Notes under the pieces: model-generated
What the model was told of the DNA's origin: nothing
Seen by the model: only the letters and a program-made list of their open reading frames with translations
Databases searched by the model: none
Part shown: positions 1-7,209 of the stretch, one piece after another
Layout: the number at the start of each line of letters is the position of its first letter
How positions within the stretch are numbered: the stretch's first letter is position 1
Source of the DNA: an uncultured Gemmataceae bacterium
GTDB taxonomy: Bacteria; Planctomycetota; Planctomycetia; Gemmatales; Gemmataceae
Direction of reading: 5' to 3'
Length of the DNA stretch: 9,972 nucleotides
Assembly: GCA_937922175.1 (NCBI GenBank)
Contig: CAKZUU010000481.1
Span: forward strand, 1 to 9,972
Position numbers and translations under genes: made by a program

Positions 1-282
1 AGCGAGTCCAGCCAACAAGGCGGCGGCGATCGGCCAATCGGCGTCTCGCCACAACACGCCGATGACGACGCTGGAGAGGACGGTCACGGAGCCGACCGAG
101 AGGTCGATGCCCCCGGCGACGACGATCGGCGTCAGGGCCAAGGCCAGCATCGCCAGCGGAAAGTAGTTATGCAGCAAGAAACGCCAGTAGGCACTTCGTT
201 GAAATGCCGGGTCCGCAACGACGACGTTGCCGAGCAAGGTCGCTGTCAGAAGTAACGGTATCGAACGGCAAACCCAAATCAT
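1..282 (-). CDS. Sugar ABC transporter permease, RbsC type (5' part, runs off left edge)
   Basis: The first 94 residues of an inner-membrane permease of the CUT2 (ribose/RbsC) family are present; the rest lies beyond position 1. The N-terminus has a hydrophobic stretch at residues 7-23, then another from about 41. The family hallmark GGIDLSVGS is at residues 57-65, on the loop and helix that in RbsC-like permeases precede the core membrane bundle. The start is ATG at 282-280, with GGAG (complement of 289-292) six bases upstream. That ATG overlaps the TGA of the preceding fused ATPase-permease gene (ATGA, 279-282), so the two are probably translationally coupled. The fused protein already contains one permease, so this would be the second membrane subunit, as in two-permease systems such as LsrC/LsrD or RhaP/RhaQ. 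The family call is secure from the motif; the substrate cannot be read from the sequence. Confidence 0.88.
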   Translation of the reverse strand, partial: MIWVCRSIPLLLTATLLGNVVVADPAFQRSAYWRFLLHNYFPLAMLALALTPIVVAGGIDLSVGSVTVLSSVVIGVLWRDADWPIAAALLAGLA

Positions 283-2759
283 TCCCCGCTCCGGAAGGCA
301 CGATCGGACAGGACCGCGATCACCAGAACAGCGCCGGTGACCGCTTGTTGCCAATCGGTGGACAACTGGAGATATTGGCAAGCCATGGTCAACAGAATCA
401 ACAGCACGCAGCCGAGCATCACCCCGACCAGAGAGCCGCGGCCGCCCGTGATGGCGACACCCCCGACCACGACGGCTGAGATCGCTTGCAGAGTTTTGTC
501 ATCGTAGCTGGTTGGCTGCAAGGAGCCGGATCGGGCGAGAAACAGGATGCCCGCCAAGCCCGCGAGCGCCCCTTGAATGGTGTAGGCGGCGAGGGCGATT
601 CGGGCCGGCCTCAATCCAAGACGTCGGGCCGTCTCGGGCCGACTTCCGACGGCGAACAAACTCCGCCCGAACAACGTGTGAGAGAGAACCCATGTGAGAA
701 TCAGCCAGCTTCCCAGACCAAGCCAAATGAGAGGTGGCACCGCTTCCGCCTCTCCAAACAGCACTCCGCGAGCACTGCCAGGGATGTGAATGTCTTGTGG
801 CAACCACCAACGGGTCAGTCCGCGGTAGACACTCATTGTTCCCAAAGTCACCACGATGGGATGAATCCGTCCACCGTAGGCGAGCAACGCATTGGTCAAT
901 CCCCCCGCCGCCCCGATCAAAATGGCCAGGGCGAACACGGCCGGCCAAGGTCCGCCTCGCTGCCACCACGTTCCCGCGATGGCCGCGCTGATCGCCATCA
1001 ACGACCCTAACGAAATATCAATCCCGCCGGCAATGATGACCAATGCCGCTCCCCACGCGACGAAGCCCAGAAGGATGGAATCGCTGAAAAGATTGCCCAA
1101 GGTCGCTGCGGTCACGAATCGCCCCGTGCGAAACTGCAAAATGCCGATCAACACCAGCAGCACCAGCAGCAGGCCGGCCTCGCGCGGCAGTATTCGGTAT
1201 CGCCATCGCTTCGTGATCGTTTCCAGCCGTCGAGCGACGGTTGCCGGCTTGATCTCTACTTCATCGGTTCGAGGCAGTGCCTCGGTCGCGATTTGACCAG
1301 CCGTGACGCAACTGTCGAAGATCCGGACAAGCCGACCTTCCCGAAACACGCCCACCCGATCCCCCAGCGCCAGAACTTCGGGTAACTCAGAACTGATGAC
1401 AACCACTGCCCGACCGGAATCCGCGAGTCGGCGAATCTCTTCGTGAATTTGCTGTTTCGCGCCGACGTCCACTCCCCGTGTCGGTTCGTCGAGCAAGATC
1501 ACGGAAGGCTCTCGGACCCACCAACGTCCGAGAATCGCCTTCTGCTGATTACCTCCAGAGAGCGTGGCGATGGATTGATTCGGGGAGGCGCAACGCACGT
1601 CGAAGCGCTCGATGATCCGTCGTGCCAACGCGGTCTCGCGCCAGAACGGCAACCACAGTCCGCGAGCTAATGCTCGCCACGACGCCAGCGCGACATTGAA
1701 GCGAATGCTTTGCCCGCGGCACAATCCTTGCAGCAGGCGATCTTCAGGAACGTACACCAAGCCCCGCCGAGCCCATTTCTCCGGACTCGGCCTGGTCAGT
1801 GGCCGGCCATCCAACTCGCACTGCCCCGAACCCGAACGCAATCCCAAAACCACCTGAGCCCACTCGGTTCGACCCGCGCCAATGAATCCGTATAAACTCA
1901 GGATCTCCCCGGCACGAACCTCCAATGAAATTCCCCGACAGGACCCATCCTCTGCCGTCACATCGCTGCAACGAAACAGGACGGCGGCTGGCACCCCCGA
2001 GGGATAACGCTCTCCGATCCGCGCCTCGATCGGGTCACGGCCGACCATGTGTCGAATCACTTCGTCAGGGGTCGTCGCTGCCGCCGGTCCCGACCAGACG
2101 ACGCTCCCATCTCGCAGGACCGTCAGGTCATCGGCCAACGTGAAAACCTCTTCCAAGCGATGGCTGACATAAATGATCCCCACGCCCTGATCCCGAAAGC
2201 GGCGGATGTGAGCGAACAGTGCCTGCGATTCGGCCTCGGACAAACTGCTTGTCGGTTCGTCGAAGATCATCAACGTGGCTTCCTGACAGATGGCAGCGGC
2301 GATTTCGACCATCTGACGTCGGGCCGGTGACAACTCGTGTGCAGGGATGTTCGGAGACAAGGCTTCGCCGACGGCGAGCAACGCCTGTTGAGTGCGTCGA
2401 TGAAGTTCTCGCCAATCGACCCAGCCGAATCGCCGGGTTGGCATTTGGCTGAGCCACCCGACGTTTTCCGCCACGCTGAGTTCAGGGAATAACTCGACTT
2501 CCTGATGAACGATGACCACACCCGCACGTCGTGCATGCACCGGACCGGTCCACGTGACGGGGCGACCACGAAAGCGGAGCTCGCCGGAATCGGGGCGATC
2601 AATGCCGGCGAGGATTCCCAAAAGGGTGCTCTTGCCTGCGCCATTTTCGCCGACCACAGCATGGATCCGCCCTGCCTGAAACGCCAGGTCGATTCCCGCC
2701 AACGCCCTGACGCCGGGGAACAATTTTGTGACTCGAATCAACTCAACCAAGGGTGTCAT
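279..2759 (-). CDS. Fused sugar ABC transporter: tandem ATPase plus RbsC-type permease
   Basis: This 826-residue protein joins an RbsA-type double ATPase (about residues 1-495) to a complete RbsC-type permease (about 525-822), normally two proteins. The first ATPase domain has Walker A GENGAGKST (37-45), a variant signature LSPARRQ (143-149), Walker B with D167-E168, and H200 as switch His. The second has the degenerate P-loop GFIGAGRTE (291-299, Arg for Lys), usual for RbsA second domains, signature LSGGNQQ (400-406) and Walker B LLDEPT with E425. The permease half carries GGIDISLGS (578-586) and several hydrophobic segments. A basic linker (about 500-525) joins them, with no internal stop or restart. 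The start is ATG at 2759-2757; the only in-frame codons upstream before a stop are not starts, and no clear Shine-Dalgarno is seen. It should energise import of a monosaccharide or related ligand together with the downstream permease. The substrate is unknown. Confidence 0.93.
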   Translation of the reverse strand: MTPLVELIRVTKLFPGVRALAGIDLAFQAGRIHAVVGENGAGKSTLLGILAGIDRPDSGELRFRGRPVTWTGPVHARRAGVVIVHQEVELFPELSVAENVGWLSQMPTRRFGWVDWRELHRRTQQALLAVGEALSPNIPAHELSPARRQMVEIAAAICQEATLMIFDEPTSSLSEAESQALFAHIRRFRDQGVGIIYVSHRLEEVFTLADDLTVLRDGSVVWSGPAAATTPDEVIRHMVGRDPIEARIGERYPSGVPAAVLFRCSDVTAEDGSCRGISLEVRAGEILSLYGFIGAGRTEWAQVVLGLRSGSGQCELDGRPLTRPSPEKWARRGLVYVPEDRLLQGLCRGQSIRFNVALASWRALARGLWLPFWRETALARRIIERFDVRCASPNQSIATLSGGNQQKAILGRWWVREPSVILLDEPTRGVDVGAKQQIHEEIRRLADSGRAVVVISSELPEVLALGDRVGVFREGRLVRIFDSCVTAGQIATEALPRTDEVEIKPATVARRLETITKRWRYRILPREAGLLLVLLVLIGILQFRTGRFVTAATLGNLFSDSILLGFVAWGAALVIIAGGIDISLGSLMAISAAIAGTWWQRGGPWPAVFALAILIGAAGGLTNALLAYGGRIHPIVVTLGTMSVYRGLTRWWLPQDIHIPGSARGVLFGEAEAVPPLIWLGLGSWLILTWVLSHTLFGRSLFAVGSRPETARRLGLRPARIALAAYTIQGALAGLAGILFLARSGSLQPTSYDDKTLQAISAVVVGGVAITGGRGSLVGVMLGCVLLILLTMACQYLQLSTDWQQAVTGAVLVIAVLSDRAFRSGE

Positions 2760-2900
2760 GAGGCCAACCGCCAGAAGTCAGGGCCCGTCTCGGGGCCGAT
2801 TTTCGTCGTGCGGGGTTCTTCCTATGGTGATGAGGAAGCATCGGGGATCAGCGTTGTCAACTTTCGCCGGTTCGCCTTCGGTGCAAGAGGAGTCATCGGC
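2760..2900. promoter_or_regulatory. Divergent intergenic control region between transporter and cytochrome genes
   Basis: These 141 bp separate two divergent genes and must hold both promoters if each is transcribed from here. A TTGACA hexamer reads on the minus strand (complement of 2855-2860), overlapped on the plus strand by TTGTCA (2854-2859). No convincing -10 hexamer lies 16-18 bases from either. A 6-bp inverted repeat, CTTCCT at 2818-2823 and AGGAAG at 2833-2838, encloses nine bases and could be an operator half-site pair or a leader hairpin. No promoter can be assigned with confidence. Confidence 0.35.
2885..2892 (+). promoter_or_regulatory. Shine-Dalgarno fixing the start of the cytochrome gene
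   Basis: AAGAGGAG ends eight bases before ATG 2901. The reading frame stays open back to 2505, but that stretch lies antisense to the transporter gene. This ribosome site, together with a signal peptide beginning exactly at 2901, identifies the true start. Confidence 0.7.
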
Positions 2901-4868
2901 ATGCGGCACATCATTGTTTCAACATGGGTGGGAATGTGGTTTCTCGCGCCGCTGTCGGCGGGCACGTCGAACAGCTTGATGGATGTTCGTGCCGATGGTG
3001 AACAATTGGTCGTCGCCAATCCCAATCATGGCAGTGTCACCTTGGTCGACACCGTTCGCCGGTCGAAAGTCAGGGAAATCTCCGTCGGCGGAAAACTCGA
3101 GGGGGTGACGTGGGTCGGCAAGGGACCGATCGTGGTCGCTACCGTTTACGACCAGGATCGCCTGGCGTTCGTTGATGTCGAGGCGGGTCGGGTCATTGCT
3201 TCGCTTCCCGTGGCGGACGAGCCGTATGGCATCGTCGCGGATACGGAGGGCCGGCGCGCGTGGGTCACTCATGATTATCCCGGTCAGGTTTCCGAAGTCG
3301 ATCTTGAATCGCGTCGCGTCGTCCGCACGATCCCCGTGGGGCGATTTATTCGTGGTATCGCCTGGTCCCCGACCGACCATCGGCTGTACGTCACGGAGTA
3401 TTTCACGGCGAGGTTGCACGCCGTCGATCTGACGCAAGGCAAGGTCGTCGATACCTGGAGTGGCCAACCGCAGGACAATCTCAGTCGACATGTCGTTCTG
3501 CACCCACGACGTCCCCGAGCGTACCTGACCCATATTCGGTCCATGACCGACGTCATCAGTGCACGAGGTTCGATCTTCCCGCATCTGACCGTCTATCGTT
3601 TGATCCCCGCGACGGACGGTGCCGGCTCAGCCGTCGACCGTCGGACCTCTCTGGCTCTGGATACTTACAATAACGTCTACGTTGTGACCAATCCATGGGA
3701 GGCGGCCATCTCGCCCGACGGTCGGCGATTGTACTCCATCTACGCGGGGACCGATGATGGGAATGTCTCGACCGTCATAGACGACGATTACCGAGAATTA
3801 GAGCGTTGGGAGGAGCCGGTCCGTCTGGGAAGAAACCCTCGCGCGATCCGGGTGAGTCCGGACGGCCAAACGGTCTATGTGTACAACTCCCTCGACTTTA
3901 CCGTGAGCATTCACGACGCGGACATGAAGCGGCAAGCTGTGGTCCCTGTCTGCGAGCCGCCCCATTCGCCGGAGTGGTGGCGCGGCAAAGTTCTCTTCAA
4001 CTCGGCCAAGCAGCCGATGTCGAATGCGCGCTGGGTGGCCTGTTCCTCGTGCCATCCGGATGGCGGTCACGATGGCCGCGTCTGGCGCAATCCCGAGGGT
4101 TTGCGTCGAACGACCGGGCTGTGGGGAATCGCCCATACTCATCCCTTACATTGGTCCGCCGATCGCGACGAGGTGCAGGATTTTGAATTTACCATTCGCG
4201 GCCGACTGATGTCCGGCCGGGGGTTGTTCGACGGTCCCATCGCCCGGAAACGGGTCGATCAACCCACCGAGTTGACCGAGAAGCTCGCCGGTCGCTCCAA
4301 AGACCTCGACTCCCTGGCCATCTACTGTAACTCCTTCGAGTTCACCCTGTCTCCCCATATCCCAGCACCGGGGAAACTCAGTGAGTCAGCCCAACGGGGC
4401 AGGGAACTTTTTTTCAGCCCTCAGACACGCTGTGCCGAGTGTCACCGTGGTCCGTACTACACCGACAGCAGCTTGACCCAGCCCTATCGCAAACACGATG
4501 TCGGCACGGGTCAGGATGACCCGACGGAGAAAATGGGCCCGCTCTACGACACGCCCACCCTTCTGGGGGTCTATCGACTGACCTCCTACCTTCATCACGG
4601 GAAGGCCGCGTCGTTGCGTGACGTGTTGACGACATTCAACCGGGGCGATCGACATGGCGTGACCAGTCATCTGAGTAACGGCCAGATCGAAGATCTCGTC
4701 GAATTTTTGAAGTCGCTCCCGTACGAAGCTCCGCCGCGAGAAACGCCGAACACAGTCCCGTATCGGCTCAAAGCGGCTCGTCGTGGGGAGACGGGGTCGG
4801 GAGGGGTTGGCTCATCATCCGCTCCTCGACCCGCCGAGCAACCGAACCAGGAAGCGGCGCGTCGATGA
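2901..4868 (+). CDS. Secreted beta-propeller / di-haem cytochrome c peroxidase-like (MauG/CcpA) protein
   Basis: A 655-residue protein begins with a short basic start and a hydrophobic signal peptide (about 3-20, probable cleavage after LSA), so it is exported. Residues about 25-345 form repeats of the YVTN/PQQ-like beta-propeller kind, such as VVANPNHGSVTLVD, RLAFVDVEAGRVIASLPV and AAISPDGRRLYSIYAG. The C-terminal half is a di-haem peroxidase-like region with two haem c attachment motifs, CSSCH (381-385) and CAECH (511-515), and the family tail TPTLLGVYRLTSYLHHGK (551-568). The last 35 residues are low-complexity and probably disordered. Such proteins act outside the cytoplasmic membrane in peroxide reduction or post-translational oxidation of a partner; which applies here is unknown. 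The start is ATG 2901 with a good Shine-Dalgarno. Its TGA overlaps the purK ATG (ATGA, 4865-4868). The fold calls are firm and the reaction is not. Confidence 0.9.
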   Translation: MRHIIVSTWVGMWFLAPLSAGTSNSLMDVRADGEQLVVANPNHGSVTLVDTVRRSKVREISVGGKLEGVTWVGKGPIVVATVYDQDRLAFVDVEAGRVIASLPVADEPYGIVADTEGRRAWVTHDYPGQVSEVDLESRRVVRTIPVGRFIRGIAWSPTDHRLYVTEYFTARLHAVDLTQGKVVDTWSGQPQDNLSRHVVLHPRRPRAYLTHIRSMTDVISARGSIFPHLTVYRLIPATDGAGSAVDRRTSLALDTYNNVYVVTNPWEAAISPDGRRLYSIYAGTDDGNVSTVIDDDYRELERWEEPVRLGRNPRAIRVSPDGQTVYVYNSLDFTVSIHDADMKRQAVVPVCEPPHSPEWWRGKVLFNSAKQPMSNARWVACSSCHPDGGHDGRVWRNPEGLRRTTGLWGIAHTHPLHWSADRDEVQDFEFTIRGRLMSGRGLFDGPIARKRVDQPTELTEKLAGRSKDLDSLAIYCNSFEFTLSPHIPAPGKLSESAQRGRELFFSPQTRCAECHRGPYYTDSSLTQPYRKHDVGTGQDDPTEKMGPLYDTPTLLGVYRLTSYLHHGKAASLRDVLTTFNRGDRHGVTSHLSNGQIEDLVEFLKSLPYEAPPRETPNTVPYRLKAARRGETGSGGVGSSSAPRPAEQPNQEAARR

Positions 4869-6013
4869 ATGTGGGTATCTTGGGCGGCGGGCAACTCGGC
4901 CGAATGCTCGGCTGGTCGGGCATCCCTTTGGGGATCCGCTGCCGTTTCCTCGAACCTGATCCGGAATCTCCGGCCCAGACCGTCGGCGAATGGGTGAGCG
5001 GCAGCTATCACGACCCGGAAATTCTGGGTCGGTTCAGCCACGGTCTCGATGTCGTTACTTACGAATTCGAGAACGTTCCCGTTGAGGCGGCTGAATTTCT
5101 CGCGAACCGCCGACCTCTTTATCCTCCGCCCGATGCGTTGAAAGTCTCGCAAGATCGTTGGATCGAGAAACAGTTCGCGCGCGACCTTCTGATTGATGTC
5201 CCCGCTTTCGTCTCCGTCGGCTCGCGCGATGATCTGGATCGCGGATTGAAAATGCTTGGCTATCCGGCCGTTTTGAAGACGCGTCGTTTCGGCTACGATG
5301 GGCGTGGTCAATGGCTCATCCGCTCCGATTCCGAGGTCGACGCGGCGTGGTCCGCATTGAATCAGACTCCGGCCATTCTCGAAGCCTTCGTTCCGTTCGA
5401 CCGCGAACTGTCCCTCCTGGCCGTCCGCTCTCAACAGGGCACGGTCCGGTGTTATTCGTTGGTGCAAAACTTGCACGAGGGAGGTATCTTGCGGCAGTCG
5501 ATTGCCCCCGCCCCGAACGTCTCGCCGAGCCTGGCCAAGCAAGCGGAGGACGCGGCTCATGCCATCATGGGACGTCTTTCTTATGTCGGCGTGCTGGCGA
5601 TCGAGTTCTTTGAGGTCGGCGGCCGATTGCTCTTCAACGAGATGGCCCCTCGGGTCCATAACAGCGGGCATTGGAGTATTGAAGGGGCCGTTACCAGCCA
5701 ATTCGAGAACCATCTCCGCGCGATTCTCGGTTGGGAGCTTGGAGAGACGGGTAATCGTGGCGTCGCGGCCATGGTGAATCTGATTGGCACGGTTCCGCGG
5801 GTCGACGAAGTGCTCCGCATCCCCCATGCTCATTTGCATTGGTACGGCAAGACACCCCGACCTCGCCGAAAGCTGGGGCACATCACGGTGATCGCGAAGG
5901 ATCAAGTCGAATTGCAACAGCGACTGGGCCGACTGCGGGAAATCGCCGCCTCCCCTCGGGTCCCTGAACCACGTCACGGAGCCGAGATCGAGAACACCGG
6001 TACCGCGTCCTGA
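4865..6013 (+). CDS. purK: N5-carboxyaminoimidazole ribonucleotide synthase
   Basis: PurK is a cytosolic ATP-grasp enzyme that converts 5-aminoimidazole ribonucleotide, ATP and bicarbonate to N5-CAIR, which PurE then rearranges in purine synthesis. The 382-residue length fits the family. Diagnostic segments are all present: the N-terminal nucleotide-fold loop GILGGGQLGRML (4-15), YEFENVP (66-72), the ATP-grasp Lys138 followed by the glycine loop FGYDGRGQ (142-149), the metal- and phosphate-binding NEMAPRVHNSGHW (258-270), and the C-terminal RRKLGH (334-339). The start ATG 4865 lies inside the stop of the upstream cytochrome gene, with AGGAAG at 4849-4854 ten bases away, so translation is probably coupled. 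purE is not next to it. The 3' end overlaps the convergent nagA gene by 40 bp. The identity is secure. Confidence 0.96.
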   Translation: MNVGILGGGQLGRMLGWSGIPLGIRCRFLEPDPESPAQTVGEWVSGSYHDPEILGRFSHGLDVVTYEFENVPVEAAEFLANRRPLYPPPDALKVSQDRWIEKQFARDLLIDVPAFVSVGSRDDLDRGLKMLGYPAVLKTRRFGYDGRGQWLIRSDSEVDAAWSALNQTPAILEAFVPFDRELSLLAVRSQQGTVRCYSLVQNLHEGGILRQSIAPAPNVSPSLAKQAEDAAHAIMGRLSYVGVLAIEFFEVGGRLLFNEMAPRVHNSGHWSIEGAVTSQFENHLRAILGWELGETGNRGVAAMVNLIGTVPRVDEVLRIPHAHLHWYGKTPRPRRKLGHITVIAKDQVELQQRLGRLREIAASPRVPEPRHGAEIENTGTAS

Positions 6014-7197
6014 TAGACCGACTGGACTCGCAAGTGGGAGTCCAAGACGACGAAGTCAGCCCGTTTCCCGACATCAAGACTACCGATCTCGTCATCCCAC
6101 CCGGCGATGCGTGCGGGGGTGAGGCTGGCCATGCGAATGATGTCCGGGAGAGGAAGGCGGGTCGCCTGGTGCATGGTCCGTACTGCATGGTCCATCCCCA
6201 TGACGCCGGAGGCCAGGCCCGTGCCGTCGAGGGTGAGTCCGACGCCGTCGCGCTTTTGCATCGGTTCGCCGCCGTCTTGGGGGCCGAACATGTACTCGCC
6301 GTCCGGCATATCCATCGCCCGATTCGCATCGGTGACGAGAGCCAATCGATGCGCTCCCTTGACTTTGGCAGCCAAGCGGAGCAACTCCGGGGCTAGATGC
6401 TTTCCATCGGCGATGACCTCGGTTGTCAGTTCGTCGAAGAACAACGTGGCCTCCAAGACGCCGCCCCGCATCGGATAGTTTTGACTCTGTCGAAGTCGTG
6501 CTCGATCCGACATGGCACAGAAAAGATGATCGACGTGCCGTACTCCCCAGTCCAGGGCCTGAACCATCTGCTCGAAGGTGGCATGCGAGTGTCCGACGTT
6601 CAGTCGAATCCCGTGGGCGCGACAAGCCGCAGCGAACAGGTTCGCTCGGGGCAGTTCCGGGGCGATCGTGGCGGTCACGATGGCGTCAGCGAATTGGAGC
6701 AGTTGCTCGACTTCAGCGGCTTCGGGAATGCGCAAAGCACCCGCCGGATGACAACCGCGCGCCGACGGAGCGAAGTACGGCCCGTAGAGATGGGCTCCCA
6801 GTACCCGAGCTTCTCGCTCGGCACCGCGCGGAGTCGGCGACGATCGGAACTGACGGCACAAGCTGAGAAACTCCCGGATCTGCTCGTGGCGGGCCACGAT
6901 CGAGGTCGGCAGCAGGCTCGTTGTCCCATGCCGCAAGTGCGCCTGCAAGACGGTGCGAAAAGCGTCGGCGGTCGTATCCATGAAGTCGGCACCGTCCCCG
7001 CCATGAACGTGCAAATCCACAAACCCGGGGGCGAGAAATTGTCCTTGAAGGTCGATAGCCTCCTGATCTTTCGGGAACGAGTCCCCCTCGCCCCAAGCGG
7101 TGATCCGACCGTTCTCACAGTGGAGCCAACCCGGTACGAGACGGTCGGGGCGCACCAAAATGGCCTGGGCGAATCGAAGCGATGAACAGCAGGTCAT
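5974..7197 (-). CDS. nagA: N-acetylglucosamine-6-phosphate deacetylase family, altered metal site
   Basis: An amidohydrolase-superfamily protein of about 407 residues matches NagA, which removes acetate from GlcNAc-6-P in cytosolic amino-sugar and cell-wall salvage. Visible family features are DLHVHG (61-66), GHSHAT (202-207), HVDHLFCAM (221-229, His224 as metal ligand), ADGKH (His267), the catalytic VTDA (Asp290) and the C-terminal LTPARIAG...GSLDVGKRADFVVLD segment. The position of the normally invariant metal-ligand Glu, in HLEGP, is Tyr138 (HLYGP), so metal binding and activity may differ. The start is uncertain. ATG 7197 has AGGTGG eight bases upstream and is preferred. An in-frame GTG at 7209, directly abutting the upstream gene's TAG, adds four residues. 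It is the last gene of the trpD operon and converges on purK with a 40-bp overlap. The family call is strong; GlcNAc-6-P as substrate is likely but not proven. Confidence 0.87.
   Translation of the reverse strand: MTCCSSLRFAQAILVRPDRLVPGWLHCENGRITAWGEGDSFPKDQEAIDLQGQFLAPGFVDLHVHGGDGADFMDTTADAFRTVLQAHLRHGTTSLLPTSIVARHEQIREFLSLCRQFRSSPTPRGAEREARVLGAHLYGPYFAPSARGCHPAGALRIPEAAEVEQLLQFADAIVTATIAPELPRANLFAAACRAHGIRLNVGHSHATFEQMVQALDWGVRHVDHLFCAMSDRARLRQSQNYPMRGGVLEATLFFDELTTEVIADGKHLAPELLRLAAKVKGAHRLALVTDANRAMDMPDGEYMFGPQDGGEPMQKRDGVGLTLDGTGLASGVMGMDHAVRTMHQATRLPLPDIIRMASLTPARIAGWDDEIGSLDVGKRADFVVLDSHLRVQSVYQDAVPVFSISAP
6023..6044. repeat. Inverted repeat just after the purK stop
   Basis: TGGACTC (6023-6029) and GAGTCCA (6038-6044) form a perfect 7-bp stem with an 8-base loop, ten bases past the purK stop and inside the nagA coding sequence. 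No T-run follows on either strand, so it is not a standard intrinsic terminator. It could still be a processing or pausing hairpin for the purK transcript, or chance. Confidence 0.4.
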
Positions 7198-7209
7198 CCG
7201 CAAGTCCAC

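Noticed and set aside
486..1010. Plus-strand frame of 174 residues opposite the permease half of the fusion
   Set aside because: Low-complexity, polar and Arg/Gln-rich translation of the complement of membrane-helix codons; no support as a gene.
2782..2797. GC-rich 5-bp hairpin (GGCCC/GGGCC) followed by four T
   Set aside because: It lies between the starts of divergent genes, where no transcript should end, and the stem is short; probably chance.
2505..2900. In-frame extension of the cytochrome gene upstream to 2505
   Set aside because: It is antisense to the transporter ATPase, has no homology or signal sequence, and a ribosome site plus signal peptide start at 2901.
4667..5977. Long minus-strand open frame (436 residues) opposite purK and the cytochrome gene
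   Set aside because: It has no recognisable domain, its composition is typical of an antisense shadow, and both opposing genes are clearly real.
6397..7185. Plus-strand open frame of 262 residues opposite nagA
   Set aside because: It is a shadow of the nagA frame in GC-rich DNA, with no family motif and no ribosome site.
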